The notes: a model not told the origin generated them from the letters alone. Shown: positions 17,540 through 26,282, numbered from the stretch's first letter. The stretch is DNA of 64,000 nt from Bryobacterales bacterium (GCA_020854055.1 JADZGD010000118.1:1-64000), one strand, 5' to 3'. Numbers and translations are program-made.

Positions 17540-18790
17540 TTATGCGCGCGTCAAAGGGATATCCAGATTGCGCGCCACCAGCACGATACTCTCGATCAAC
17601 CGGTCAATATGTGCTTCGGTGTGCGCCGCCGTACAGGAAATACGCAGCAGGTTATTGGCGGCGGCCGGGCGTAATACCGGGTTGGTGTAGATGCCGCGCT
17701 CTACCAGCCCTTTACACAACCGGCAGAGATCGTACTCCTCATCTACCACCACCGGGACAATCGGGGTGATGCCGTCGAGCACAGAGAACCCTCTCGACCG
17801 CAATTCCTGGCGCAGGCCGGCGGCCAGCCGAAGCAGATGCTGTTGCCGTTCGGGCTCTTCCCGCATCACATCGAGGGCTGCCTCCACCGCCGCCACGGAT
17901 GCCGCCGGCAGGCTGGCTGAAAATACAAACGGCCGGGCCAGGTGCTTCAAGTAGTTGATCACCCGGTGGGGACCGGCGATAAAGCCGCCTACCGACGCCA
18001 GCGACTTGGAGAAGGTGCCCATCACGATGTCAATCTCGTCCAGCACGCCCAAGTGCTCGGCCGCGCCGGCGCCGGTCGCCCCGAGCACACCGATGCCATG
18101 CGCCTCGTCCACATAGGTTCGTGCACCGTACTTACGGGCCAGCGCCACGATACCCGTCAGGTCCGCCAAGTCGCCTTCCATGCTGAAGACACCCTCGGAA
18201 ACCAGCAACACGCGCTCGCTCTGGGGGCAGCTCTGCAGCAGGCGCTCCAGATGGCCAAGGTCGTTGTGGCGAAAACGCGCCGTACGCGCGGTCGTCCGCA
18301 TGGAGCCTTCCACCAGGCTGGCATGAAGGTTGTGATCGCACAACAAAGCGTCGCCCTTTTCGGCCAGCGAAGACAGCGCCGCGTAATTGGCTTGAAAGCC
18401 GGTTCCGAAAATGATGGCGGCTTCTTTGTGCACGAGAGCGGACAGTTTATCCTCGACGCGGATGTGAAGATCGAGCGTTCCATTCAGCAGACGTGAACCG
18501 CTACAGCCGCTTCCGTACTTCATCACGGCTCGCCGGGCGGCTTCTATCACCCGAGGGTGGGTGATCAGCGCCAGGTAATCGTTGGAGCCAAACATCAGCA
18601 CCTTACGGCCGTTCAGGCGGACCTCGCCCGGCGCGCAGCCTTCGCGTCCGCCGAAGACCTCAAAGTACAGGTACAATCCCGCTTCCTGCAACTCCTGCGG
18701 CCGGGTAAACCCGTCGAATTTCTCAAATAGATCCCGCGCACGTCCCGCTTGTCCCGACTGAACCCCGGCGGTGGTAGTTACGCTACGCAT
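17540..18790 (-). CDS. spt: Serine palmitoyltransferase (alpha-oxoamine synthase family)
   Basis: A 416-residue PLP enzyme of the alpha-oxoamine synthase family (SPT, KBL, BioF, HemA). The PLP lysine is Lys262 in GTFSKSLASVGGFIAG. Asp and His of the cofactor pocket are in VDEAHGIGVLG, and a stacking His is in DHNLHAS. The N-terminal segment LYLYFEVFGG and then GRKVLMFGSNDYLAL resembles bacterial serine palmitoyltransferases more than BioF or KBL. SPT condenses serine with an acyl thioester to 3-ketosphinganine, the first step of sphingolipid synthesis. The context supports this reading: the start overlaps the bCerS-like gene by 8 bases, and a CerR-like and a PAP2 gene precede it. No acyl carrier protein gene is adjacent. 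Confidence 0.8.
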   Translation of the reverse strand: MRSVTTTAGVQSGQAGRARDLFEKFDGFTRPQELQEAGLYLYFEVFGGREGCAPGEVRLNGRKVLMFGSNDYLALITHPRVIEAARRAVMKYGSGCSGSRLLNGTLDLHIRVEDKLSALVHKEAAIIFGTGFQANYAALSSLAEKGDALLCDHNLHASLVEGSMRTTARTARFRHNDLGHLERLLQSCPQSERVLLVSEGVFSMEGDLADLTGIVALARKYGARTYVDEAHGIGVLGATGAGAAEHLGVLDEIDIVMGTFSKSLASVGGFIAGPHRVINYLKHLARPFVFSASLPAASVAAVEAALDVMREEPERQQHLLRLAAGLRQELRSRGFSVLDGITPIVPVVVDEEYDLCRLCKGLVERGIYTNPVLRPAAANNLLRISCTAAHTEAHIDRLIESIVLVARNLDIPLTRA

Positions 18791-19904
18791 GTTGAATGGT
18801 TCCCTCGTAGATCCTGTACGTCTTGTAGTGCCGCCCGCCGATCGCCTCGATCGAGCGGTTCATGAGTGTGTTGTCTTCGAGAACCCAGGAAAATTCGCAC
18901 TCCTCCCACCCCAGGCGCACGGCCTCCCGAATAAGCCTGGAATAGAAACAGGCTGCGACGCCGGTGGCCCGGTACTCCTCGGTGACGCCGAGGGCGAGCA
19001 CGCGCAGATTTCGTATACGCCGCTTATGATACAGAATCTTGATGAGTCCCAGCGGAAACAGGTTTCCGCCGGCAGGTTTCAAAGCCTGATTAATATCCGG
19101 CAGCGCCAGCGCGAAGCCCACCGGCTGCCCCCTGATCTCACCCACCAGGACAAAATCAGGAATGAGTATCTGCCTCATTTCTTTCGCCGTCAGCCGGAAC
19201 TCGTCCCGGCTCATCGGCGCATAGCCCCAGTTTTGGCTCCAGGCAGAGTTGTAGATCTGCCAGATGGCGTCCACGTCGCGGCCGAACTCCTTCAGATTGA
19301 TCGGGCGAATGGTCAATCCGTGCGCCTCGGCCGCGCGCTCCGCCACGCGGCCGGCCTTCCCGTTTTGCGCATTTTTCGGATGACAACTGTACGCCAACAG
19401 GTCCTTGGCCTTGATCAATCCGGCTCCTTGCAGCAGTTCGTTATACCAGTCCGGATTATAAGGCATCATGACGAACGGACTGCGGTCGAAACCATGTACC
19501 AGGGTTCCGCAATCATAGTTGCTCGAAGGATTGAATGGACCACGGAAGACGCCGACATCCCGGTCCTGATGCCAGCGCCGGACCGCGTCCACCAGAGCCG
19601 AGGCGACCCGCTGCGAGCGCACACACTCGAAAAAGCCGAATGAACCCGGCCCTCCGGCTCCGGCCTGGGAGCGGTCCAGGATGGCCGCAATCCGGCCGGT
19701 TACCCGGCCGTCCTCGGTGGCCAGAAAGAACTCGGCTTCGGCGTGCTGGTAGAAGGGGTGCCGGCTTCGATCCAGCAGTTCTTTCTGGGCCACGCGCAGT
19801 GGTGGAACCCAGTGGGAGTGCCGCCCGTAATGCCGGTAGGGAAACTCCATGAACTGCCGCAACGAACCGGAGTCCCTCACCGGGTTAATTTCTAACTCAC
19901 TCAC
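18783..19904 (-). CDS. Bacterial ceramide synthase-like N-acyltransferase (GNAT fold)
   Basis: A 373-residue protein starting with GTG at 19904, overlapping the upstream stop by four bases (GTGA). It resembles the family usually annotated GNAT N-acetyltransferase that was shown in Caulobacter to act as ceramide synthase (bCerS). Diagnostic-looking parts are the N-terminal FPYRHYGRHSHWVPPLR, then RHPFYQHAEAEFFLATEDGR, GRIAAILDRS, the substrate segment GPFNPSSNYDCG and a C-terminal GNAT half (LALGVTEEYRATGVAACFYS). The expected reaction is N-acylation of the sphingoid base or its 3-keto form. Assignment rests on recalled similarity plus its place between a PAP2 gene and serine palmitoyltransferase; an unrelated GNAT activity cannot be excluded. 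Confidence 0.7.
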   Translation of the reverse strand: MSELEINPVRDSGSLRQFMEFPYRHYGRHSHWVPPLRVAQKELLDRSRHPFYQHAEAEFFLATEDGRVTGRIAAILDRSQAGAGGPGSFGFFECVRSQRVASALVDAVRRWHQDRDVGVFRGPFNPSSNYDCGTLVHGFDRSPFVMMPYNPDWYNELLQGAGLIKAKDLLAYSCHPKNAQNGKAGRVAERAAEAHGLTIRPINLKEFGRDVDAIWQIYNSAWSQNWGYAPMSRDEFRLTAKEMRQILIPDFVLVGEIRGQPVGFALALPDINQALKPAGGNLFPLGLIKILYHKRRIRNLRVLALGVTEEYRATGVAACFYSRLIREAVRLGWEECEFSWVLEDNTLMNRSIEAIGGRHYKTYRIYEGTIQHA

Positions 19905-20785
19905 GCAACCTCATCTCCGCCGAGATGCCGATAGATCCAGGGCGACGTAATCAGCAGAATTACCGCGAGTGCGGCACCCGCCATTACGTCGATCGTGTAA
20001 TGGTAACGTAGGAAAACTGTAGCAAAAACTACGCCCAAAGTGTAGACGAACATGAATCGGAACAGGGGCGCCGACACGGCTCTGCTCCCCCACCAGGCCA
20101 GGATTGTCAACTCCGTGTGGCCGCTGGGGAAGCAGTCGTAGTGGGGCCGTTCCAACTGGTCCAGGGCCGCGCGCAACCAGTTGAAAAACCAGCCTCCTTC
20201 AAGTGGGATGTGCTGCAGACTGGCCAGCGTGAAGCGGGGGCCGCGGGCCGGCACCAGGATGTAGCCGGCATAGGAGACCAGAAAGCCCAGGGCAATGAGA
20301 AAGGCATAGTACCGGAATCGGACGAGATCACGCCGTAGCCAAAAGATACATGCCGCAAGCAGAACCGCCGGCACGAAGCCCGCGTAGATGATCTGAAGCG
20401 TCTCCAACAGCGCCCGGTTCGACCACCTCTCCAGCCACACCGTCGGATTGACTCCCCAGATGGCCCGGTCTATTGCCGCTAGCGAGGCATCGGCATCTGT
20501 CGCGCGGAATGCCGGAATCAGAAAGCTCATCTCGCGGTAACAGAAGGCCACGTAGGGCAGCGGATACCAGTGATGAAAGACGTCCCAAAAACGATTCCCC
20601 GAATGCCGGGCAGCCAACGCGATGCCGGCCGCACCGGCCAGGTGGAATACTACGAACCCGACTCCATGGGGAACCCGTCCCCGGCCGGCCGCCAGAAGCA
20701 GCAGCATTGCCGCAAAGTAGGCAAGGATCACCTTGTCCACGGGCCACCAGGCAAACCCAGATTTCCGGTTCAGAAGTTCAGCCAA
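19901..20785 (-). CDS. PAP2-superfamily membrane protein, possible phosphosphingolipid head-group enzyme
   Basis: A membrane protein of 294 residues from a TTG at 20785, which lies right after GGAGGAAGG and 16 bases inside the upstream gene; the frame is open up to 20884. About six membrane helices are visible. In this numbering the catalytic-type motifs are CFPSGHTELTIL (His223) and RYHYTIDVMAG (His262, Asp266). The spacing and the HYTIDV wording are closer to inositol-phosphorylceramide and sphingomyelin synthases than to plain PAP2 phosphatases, whose motif is SRxxxxxHxxxD. It lies between CerR-like and bCerS-like genes, so transfer of a head group to ceramide, or dephosphorylation of a sphingolipid intermediate, is likely. 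It ends four bases into the next gene. Confidence 0.7.
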   Translation of the reverse strand: MAELLNRKSGFAWWPVDKVILAYFAAMLLLLAAGRGRVPHGVGFVVFHLAGAAGIALAARHSGNRFWDVFHHWYPLPYVAFCYREMSFLIPAFRATDADASLAAIDRAIWGVNPTVWLERWSNRALLETLQIIYAGFVPAVLLAACIFWLRRDLVRFRYYAFLIALGFLVSYAGYILVPARGPRFTLASLQHIPLEGGWFFNWLRAALDQLERPHYDCFPSGHTELTILAWWGSRAVSAPLFRFMFVYTLGVVFATVFLRYHYTIDVMAGAALAVILLITSPWIYRHLGGDEVA

Positions 20786-21768
20786 CCTTCCTCCCGGTAC
20801 CAGACCAGGGTCGAATTGACACCCTCCCGAAACGAGAGTTGCGGTTTGTGTCCGAACTTCTGGCCGGCTAGTGACGTGTCGCACGTCCAGTTGTGGTGCG
20901 CCGCCTCACGAATCTTGTCGGTGGAGAGAATCTGCGGCGCCCTGCGTATCCGCGCCATCAGGTCAGCGGCATAGCCAAACAGCATCGCGGCGCTCACCGG
21001 CACCGGTGCTACCCACACCCTTCTCCCCATCAACTCCGCCGAGATGTCCGCAAACTCACGCCAACTGATCGGCCGTGGATTGGCCAGGTTGAAGATGGAG
21101 CCACCGCCGCTGTCACAACAGGCCACCGCCAGCAGACCCTCTACCAGATCCTGAACGTGGATGTAGCTGAAATAGCTGGCGCCGGAACCGATCTGCGGCA
21201 TGACCCCTCGCGACACGGCGCGGAATGCCTGCAGGACATCACGGTCGCGAGGCCCATAAACAACCGGAGGCCTCACAATGACGGCCTGCTCAGCCAATGC
21301 GGATTCACGTACCGCAATCTCTGCCTGAAGCTTCGACTCCCCGTAGTTACTCACCGGATGGGGCGGGTCCGATTCCCGCACCGGCGCGCCATCGGCGGAC
21401 GGACCAGCCGCCGCCAGGCTGCTCACATGGACGAAACGGGGCCTCACGCCGGCACACCTGCAGGCCTCCAGCAAGTTTCCAGTCGCCTGAACATTTCCCA
21501 AGTGATAGGCGGTTGGTTTCAGCGCCTTCGTTACGCCGGCCAGGTGGAAAATGATCTCCACGTTCTTCACCGCCGGCTCCAGCCCGGCGCCGCTCACCAG
21601 ATCCCCCGGAACCGAATCGGCGCCCGGCGGCGGCATGAAGCGATGGCCGCGCGGCGCAGCCGGACGAACCAGGCAGCGAACCTGCGCCCCGTCCCGAATC
21701 AATCGCTCGCACAGGTGGCTGCCGATGAAGCCGGTTGCGCCGGTGACGAGAATCGTGCGGTTCCACAA
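20770..21768 (-). CDS. NAD-dependent epimerase/dehydratase, probable ceramide reductase CerR-like
   Basis: A 332-residue extended SDR. The cofactor motif is TGATGFIG (residues about 8-15), followed by VEIIFHLAGVTKALKPTAYH, the Ser region FVHVSSLAAAGPS and the Tyr-Lys pair in SNYGESKLQAE. Homologous epimerase-annotated proteins beside spt act in Caulobacter as CerR, reducing the 3-keto group of the ceramide precursor. The position as first gene of the operon, overlapping the PAP2 gene, supports that role here. The only possible start is a TTG at 21768, because an in-frame stop lies four codons upstream; no clear Shine-Dalgarno is present. A different sugar-nucleotide activity is the alternative. 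Confidence 0.72.
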   Translation of the reverse strand: MWNRTILVTGATGFIGSHLCERLIRDGAQVRCLVRPAAPRGHRFMPPPGADSVPGDLVSGAGLEPAVKNVEIIFHLAGVTKALKPTAYHLGNVQATGNLLEACRCAGVRPRFVHVSSLAAAGPSADGAPVRESDPPHPVSNYGESKLQAEIAVRESALAEQAVIVRPPVVYGPRDRDVLQAFRAVSRGVMPQIGSGASYFSYIHVQDLVEGLLAVACCDSGGGSIFNLANPRPISWREFADISAELMGRRVWVAPVPVSAAMLFGYAADLMARIRRAPQILSTDKIREAAHHNWTCDTSLAGQKFGHKPQLSFREGVNSTLVWYREEGWLNF

Positions 21769-21851
21769 ATTGCAATTTTACCCCGCGCTTCGATGAAACC
21801 GGCATCTCTGGCGTGGTTAAGAATTTGTTAAATACTGCGCTGCGCGCCGGT

Positions 21852-22511
21852 TCAATGGGCCGCGCGTAACGCAATCTCGCTGAAATAACTCTCAGCCGAG
21901 GAGGCGGTATGCTGGGAGTTGATCTGAATACGGATACCACGCACGTGTGGGGCCGTACGATTGTATGCTCTCTGATAGTCCTGAACCACATTCCTGGTCT
22001 CGGTCATCCAGCGATTCAGTTCCGCGGAACCAGATTGGCAAACAATCGCGTAGATATGTAACAGCGGCAACGACATGACGCTCTGCATGGCGCCTTTCGG
22101 GGCCGACGTGTCCCAGATGTAGGCTAGGATTCGGCGGTCGGCAAAGGCTACCAGAACCTGGGCCGCTTGATCGTCACGGGAAGAGTACCGGAAATCACCC
22201 CCCGCTGGCAGGTGCGTAACCTTCCAGCGCCAGGTGAGCAGCGGGTACTGTTGCGGATCGACGTCCATCGCTCTTTCTAGGCCGAATGAAGAGCGATTGC
22301 TGCGTAGGCGAAGGGCGTGCGTCCCACCGTCGCTGAGAGAGACAATATCGGCGGTTCCCCGATTCTGTTTGAGCGTCCAGCCGTCGGGCAGTCTGCTCGA
22401 ACCGGCCGGAAGGATGCTCAGAACTGTGAAAGCAGGGGGTGATGCCAGTGCCATCAGTGCCGCGATGCCTAGCAGTGGAAGGGCACGGCGAAGAGCCGAT
22501 TTAACCGTCAA
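21852..22511 (-). CDS. DUF3047 domain protein, exported
   Basis: A 219-residue protein with an N-terminal signal sequence (residues 1-29, ending near ALASPPAFT) and a DUF3047 domain. Recognisable parts are YPLLTWRWKVTHLPAGGD, DDQAAQVLVAFADRR, YIWDTSAPKG and the end RGIRIQINSQHTASSAESYF. The family is periplasmic or lipid-anchored and of unknown function. The start is a TTG four bases after the accC stop, so it is probably translated from the accBC transcript. It precedes the sphingolipid genes by 83 bases on the same strand, so it may belong to the same long operon. No catalytic residue can be proposed. Confidence 0.8.
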   Translation of the reverse strand: MTVKSALRRALPLLGIAALMALASPPAFTVLSILPAGSSRLPDGWTLKQNRGTADIVSLSDGGTHALRLRSNRSSFGLERAMDVDPQQYPLLTWRWKVTHLPAGGDFRYSSRDDQAAQVLVAFADRRILAYIWDTSAPKGAMQSVMSLPLLHIYAIVCQSGSAELNRWMTETRNVVQDYQRAYNRTAPHVRGIRIQINSQHTASSAESYFSEIALRAAH

Positions 22512-22515
22512 TACG

Positions 22516-23889
22516 CTATCTTACCGCGTCCACGGCAATTTCGGTTTGCTCGGCCTTCAGGCGGTCAAGAAATCCGGTGTCATACTTCCCGGCGATGAAA
22601 TCCGGGTGCGTGAGGATCCGATGCTGAAGCGCGATCGAGGTATGGATCCCCTCGACAACAAACATGTCGAGCGCCCGGCGCATCCGGGCAATCGCCTCTG
22701 GCCGGGTCGGTGCCCAGGCCACTAGTTTGGCTACCAGCGAATCGTAGTAGGGGGGAATAATACAATCCTGGTAGACCGCCGTATCCACCCGGATTCCATT
22801 CCCGCCCGGCAGATTCAGGCCGGTAATGCGTCCCGGCGAGGGTGCAAATGTATCGGAATTTTCCGCATTGATGCGGCACTCGATGGCATGGCCTCGCGGG
22901 ACGATCGGATCGGGCAAGATCTCATCGAGGCTCGCTCCGGCAGCAATCAGGATCTGGCTTTTCACCAGATCCACGCTGGTAACCGCCTCGGTAACGGGAT
23001 GCTCCACCTGGATGCGGGCGTTTACCTCGATGAAGTAGAGATTGCCATCGGCGTCCATCAGGAACTCTACGGTCCCCGCGTTGGTGTATCCAACCTCCTT
23101 CATGGCGGTTCGCAGCGCGCCTGCAATGCTCGTCCGCTGCTCGCCGGAGAGCACCGGCGACGGACATTCTTCGATTACTTTCTGATGCCGCCGCTGAATG
23201 CTGCACTCCCGCTCGCCGAGCACCCCAACGTTGCCGTACTCATCAGCCAGCACCTGGAACTCGATGTGCCGCGGCCGGACTACCAGCTTCTCCATGTACA
23301 TGTCGGAGTTGGAGAAAGCCGCCTGCGCCTCCTGCTGCGCCTGAGCCAGCAGCGGAGCCATCTGAGAGGGCTCATGCACCAGGCGCATACCGCGTCCCCC
23401 ACCGCCGGCCGCGGCCTTGAGCATCACCGGATAACCGATCTGCTCGGCCAGCGACAGGGCATGAGCCTCGCTTTCGATGATTCCGTCGGAGCCCGGCAGG
23501 ATTGGCACCCCGGCCTGTTTCATCATTGCCCGCGCGCGCTGCTTCAGTCCCATCTCCCGGATGACGCCCGGCCGGGGGCCGATAAAACGAATTCCGGAGG
23601 TGTCACAGACCTCGGCAAAACCGGCATTCTCGCTCAGAAAACCATAGCCGGGATGAATGGCATCGACATTGGTGATCTCAGCCGCGCTGATGACGCTGGG
23701 GATATCCAGGTAACTGCGCACGCTCTTGGCCGGACCGATGCAGATCGCTTCGTCGGCGAACCGTACGTGCAGGCTGTTGCGGTCCGCCTCCGAATAGACG
23801 GCGACGGTGGAAATGCCCAGTTCCTTGCACGCGCAGATGACTCGTACGGCGATCTCACCCCGGTTGGCGATCAGAATCTTTCGAAACAT
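22516..23889 (-). CDS. accC: Acetyl-CoA carboxylase, biotin carboxylase subunit
   Basis: A 457-residue ATP-grasp enzyme with the normal start [18 protein letters not shown]. It contains the ATP-binding glycine-rich loop [14 protein letters not shown], the catalytic region [20 protein letters not shown] with Glu and Asn metal ligands followed by EHPVTE, and the biotin carboxylase C-terminal domain with [11 protein letters not shown]. It carboxylates biotin on AccB using ATP and bicarbonate, the first half of malonyl-CoA synthesis. It directly follows accB (15 bases) and precedes the DUF3047 gene (4 bases). The carboxyltransferase genes accA and accD are not in the window. Confidence 0.97.
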   Translation of the reverse strand: MFRKILIANRGEIAVRVICACKELGISTVAVYSEADRNSLHVRFADEAICIGPAKSVRSYLDIPSVISAAEITNVDAIHPGYGFLSENAGFAEVCDTSGIRFIGPRPGVIREMGLKQRARAMMKQAGVPILPGSDGIIESEAHALSLAEQIGYPVMLKAAAGGGGRGMRLVHEPSQMAPLLAQAQQEAQAAFSNSDMYMEKLVVRPRHIEFQVLADEYGNVGVLGERECSIQRRHQKVIEECPSPVLSGEQRTSIAGALRTAMKEVGYTNAGTVEFLMDADGNLYFIEVNARIQVEHPVTEAVTSVDLVKSQILIAAGASLDEILPDPIVPRGHAIECRINAENSDTFAPSPGRITGLNLPGGNGIRVDTAVYQDCIIPPYYDSLVAKLVAWAPTRPEAIARMRRALDMFVVEGIHTSIALQHRILTHPDFIAGKYDTGFLDRLKAEQTEIAVDAVR

Positions 23890-23904
23890 GGCGGAACCGC
23901 CCCG

Positions 23905-24387
23905 TCAGGCCGGGCGTACGGCAAACAATGCTTCACCGTACTCCACCGGCTTCCCGTTCTCGATCAGTTTGCTGACGATGGTTCCGCCGAATTCGGCCTC
24001 GATCTCGTTCATCAGCTTCATGGATTCGATGATGCAAACCACCTTGCCCGGCTCGATCACATCGCCCACTTGTACAAACGGAGGAGCACCCGGCCCGGAG
24101 GATTCATAGAAGGTTCCAACAATCGGCGAGGTGATTAGCTTGAGCGTCGGATCACAAAGCACGTCGGCGGGAATGGCGGCACCCGGAGCGGCCGGTCTGG
24201 CCGGGGACGCGCTGGAAACCGGCGCGGTGATTGCCCCCGCAGCGCCTTCGCCCGGTATCACCACCTCATGGCTGGCGCCGCGGCTGCGGCGGATGCGCAC
24301 CCGGTTTTCGCCCCGCTGAACTTCCAGTTCCGCTACTCCGCTATCAACCACAACCTGTATCAACTCTCGTATTTCCTGGAGTGTCAT
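23905..24387 (-). CDS. accB: Biotin carboxyl carrier protein of acetyl-CoA carboxylase
   Basis: A 160-residue BCCP of normal size. The N-terminal helical part (residues 1-35, TLQEIRELIQVVVDSGVAEL) is followed by a Pro/Ala-rich linker (residues about 45-75) and a biotinyl domain. The biotinylated lysine is Lys124 in ESMKLMNEIEAE; the usual AMKMMN is here SMKLMN, a tolerated variation. The domain also has SPIVGTFYESSGPGAPPFVQ with the family thumb-like insertion. It carries carboxybiotin between AccC and the carboxyltransferase. It lies between the Xaa-Pro peptidase gene and accC, the common pepP-accB-accC order but without efp. Confidence 0.96.
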   Translation of the reverse strand: MTLQEIRELIQVVVDSGVAELEVQRGENRVRIRRSRGASHEVVIPGEGAAGAITAPVSSASPARPAAPGAAIPADVLCDPTLKLITSPIVGTFYESSGPGAPPFVQVGDVIEPGKVVCIIESMKLMNEIEAEFGGTIVSKLIENGKPVEYGEALFAVRPA

Positions 24388-24418
24388 TCGTAACTCATTC
24401 TGGTCCGATCATGGCCCA

Positions 24419-25513
24419 TCAGATTACGGAAAGTTCCTTGGAAGCCGGCGTCAGCACCTCACAGCCGTTCTTCCGCACAATCACCGTATCTTCAATCCGA
24501 ATACCGCACAACCCGCCAAAGTACACGCCCGGTTCCACGGTCACGGCCATTCCCTCTACCAACCGGGTCCGATCGCCCTTGCCAAGGCGCGGCCGCTCGT
24601 GAATCTCCAATCCCAAACCGTGCCCGGTGGAATGGACGAACGCTTCCTCCAGTCCGTGCTGTTTCAGAACCCCCCGCGCCCGCCGGTCAATGGCTCCCGC
24701 CGCCACACCGTGCCTGACCGCGTCAATTGCCGCCAGTTGCGCCTCCAGGACCGCACGATACCACGCTTTGACCTTTCGCGGCGGCTTGCCGAGGTGCACC
24801 ACGCGGGTCATGTCGCTTGCGTACCCCGCATAGAGGGCACCCATGTCTACTAATAGTAACTGATTAGCCGCCAGGCGATTCGGCGACGGGCGGGCATGCG
24901 GCATCGCCGAGCGGTCTGCCGCCGCCACGATAGTTTCAAACGACGCACCTTCGGCGCCGCCACGGCGCATCCGGTATTCCAGCTCCGCGGCAATCTCCAG
25001 TTCACTGATCCCGGCCTTGAGCTCGAGCACCACCGATTCGTATGCAGTTGAGGCGATCCTCATCGAGTTTCGGATCAACTCAATCTCGGCCGGGGACTTG
25101 ACCATCCTCAGGGTCTCCACCACGTCCCTGGTTCCAATCAGCCGTGCCTTGGAGCCGAAAGCGCTGCCAAGCGCCCGCCATTCACCGTATCCGATCCGCG
25201 CCTCCTCAAAGCCGATGCGCTTGAGGCGCAACTTCGCCGCTCGCGCCGCAACACTCTCTTCGATGGGGCCGCGAGCCACCGTCACCGTGACCGCCGTCTC
25301 CCCGGCTGCCTGCACCTGGTATCGCGGATCGGTGAACAGCACCGTTTCGTCTTCGGTCACCAACAAGAGCGCATTACTACCCGAGAATCCAGTAAGATAG
25401 CGTACATTCGGCAGAGCCGTCACCAGCAGCGCCTGGAGTCCGGATTCGACCCGTAATCCGGCCAGTAGTCCGGCCAGCCGTTGACGTCGTTCGGAGTACT
25501 CGGTTTCAGTCAC
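24419..25513 (-). CDS. M24 family Xaa-Pro aminopeptidase/dipeptidase
   Basis: About 364 residues from the GTG at 25513 (VTETEYSERRQRLAGLL); the frame is open upstream without similarity. The N-terminal creatinase-like domain (ALPNVRYLTGFSGSNALLLV) precedes the catalytic pita-bread domain. Metal ligands can be located in DMGALYAGYASDMTRVVHLG (two Asp), HSTGHGLGLEIHE (His), TVEPGVYF (Glu) and GIRIEDTVIV (Glu), so both metals should bind. It removes residues before proline or splits Xaa-Pro dipeptides in the cytoplasm. It is the first gene of the minus-strand series leading into accB and accC, with 31 bases between them, and is divergent from frr. Confidence 0.9.
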   Translation of the reverse strand: MTETEYSERRQRLAGLLAGLRVESGLQALLVTALPNVRYLTGFSGSNALLLVTEDETVLFTDPRYQVQAAGETAVTVTVARGPIEESVAARAAKLRLKRIGFEEARIGYGEWRALGSAFGSKARLIGTRDVVETLRMVKSPAEIELIRNSMRIASTAYESVVLELKAGISELEIAAELEYRMRRGGAEGASFETIVAAADRSAMPHARPSPNRLAANQLLLVDMGALYAGYASDMTRVVHLGKPPRKVKAWYRAVLEAQLAAIDAVRHGVAAGAIDRRARGVLKQHGLEEAFVHSTGHGLGLEIHERPRLGKGDRTRLVEGMAVTVEPGVYFGGLCGIRIEDTVIVRKNGCEVLTPASKELSVI

Positions 25514-25605
25514 TCGATCCTGAATTGTAACAGACGGTCTCGTCGCTTCTCCCGCGCTGCCGGGGCGTCCGCCGGCCCGGAGGTCCATCGGGCGCTTCGC
25601 CATTC

Positions 25606-25611
25606 TATAAT
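25606..25611 (+). promoter_or_regulatory. Consensus -10 element upstream of frr
   Basis: A perfect TATAAT, 60 bases before the frr ATG. I see no good -35 hexamer at the expected distance, so strength is uncertain. It lies inside the region divergent from the Xaa-Pro peptidase gene. Confidence 0.4.
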
Positions 25612-25671
25612 GCGAGTGGTGAAGCTGTTGTACGTCGTTTTTATTTCGCACCCTGAGCGGGGAGTTAAGCT

Positions 25672-26274
25672 ATGAAACCAGGTCAACAAACCACGGCCGC
25701 AGGCCAGTTCCAATCCGTGAAGGATGTAGAGAACCATGCCAAGGCCAAGATGGAGAAGGTCCTCGGCGGACTGCAGCACGACATGTCCGTCATTCGTACC
25801 GGGCGCGCCTCTCTGAGCCTGTTTGAGAATATACGCGTGGATTACTACGGGACTCCGTCTCCCCTGAGCCATGTCGGCACGCTCCACATCCCTGAGCCCT
25901 CGCTGGTGACCATTACTCCTTATGACAGTACCCAGATCAATCTAATCGAGAAGGCCATTCGAGGATCGGATCTGGGCCTGAATCCGTCCAACGACGGCAA
26001 AGTCGTTCGTATTCCGATACCCGCTCTTACCGAAGAGCGGCGCAAGGATATGGTCAAGAAACTTCATCACATGGCGGAGGATCATCGCGTGAGCCTGCGC
26101 AACATGCGCCGCGATGCCAACGAGGCGGTGAAAAAGCTGGTAAAGGACAAGCTCATTAGTGAAGATGATGAGCGGCGGGCGTTGGATGAGGTTCAGAAGA
26201 TGACGGACGCCTACATCCAGAAGTTGGATGTCGCCGTCAAAGTAAAGGAAAAGGAAGTACTCGAGATCAAGTAG
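25672..26274 (+). CDS. frr: Ribosome recycling factor
   Basis: A 200-residue RRF; the usual length is about 185, so this one has a 15-residue polar N-terminal extension (KPGQQTTAAGQFQS). The ATG at 25672 is preceded by GGGGAG at 7 bases; a GTG at 25717 would give the standard length. Typical sequence follows: KVLGGLQHDMSVIRTGRASL, YYGTPSPLSHVGTLHIPEP, NPSNDGKVVRIPIPALTEER and RRDANEAVKKLVKDKLISED. RRF splits post-termination ribosomes together with EF-G. pyrH and tsf, its usual upstream neighbours, are not here, so the gene is detached from the standard cluster. Confidence 0.97.
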   Translation: MKPGQQTTAAGQFQSVKDVENHAKAKMEKVLGGLQHDMSVIRTGRASLSLFENIRVDYYGTPSPLSHVGTLHIPEPSLVTITPYDSTQINLIEKAIRGSDLGLNPSNDGKVVRIPIPALTEERRKDMVKKLHHMAEDHRVSLRNMRRDANEAVKKLVKDKLISEDDERRALDEVQKMTDAYIQKLDVAVKVKEKEVLEIK

Positions 26275-26282
26275 CGGACTGG

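Noticed and set aside
17505..17540. T-arm-like GGTTCGAAATC on the minus strand, suggesting a tRNA
   Set aside because: The stem geometry does not fit a 5-bp T arm with a 7-base loop, and no anticodon or acceptor stem is present. It is better read as a simple hairpin.
19901..20884. Long version of the PAP2 gene starting at 20884
   Set aside because: It would overlap the CerR-like gene by 115 bases and add an N-terminal part without membrane or domain character; a ribosome binding site marks the later TTG.
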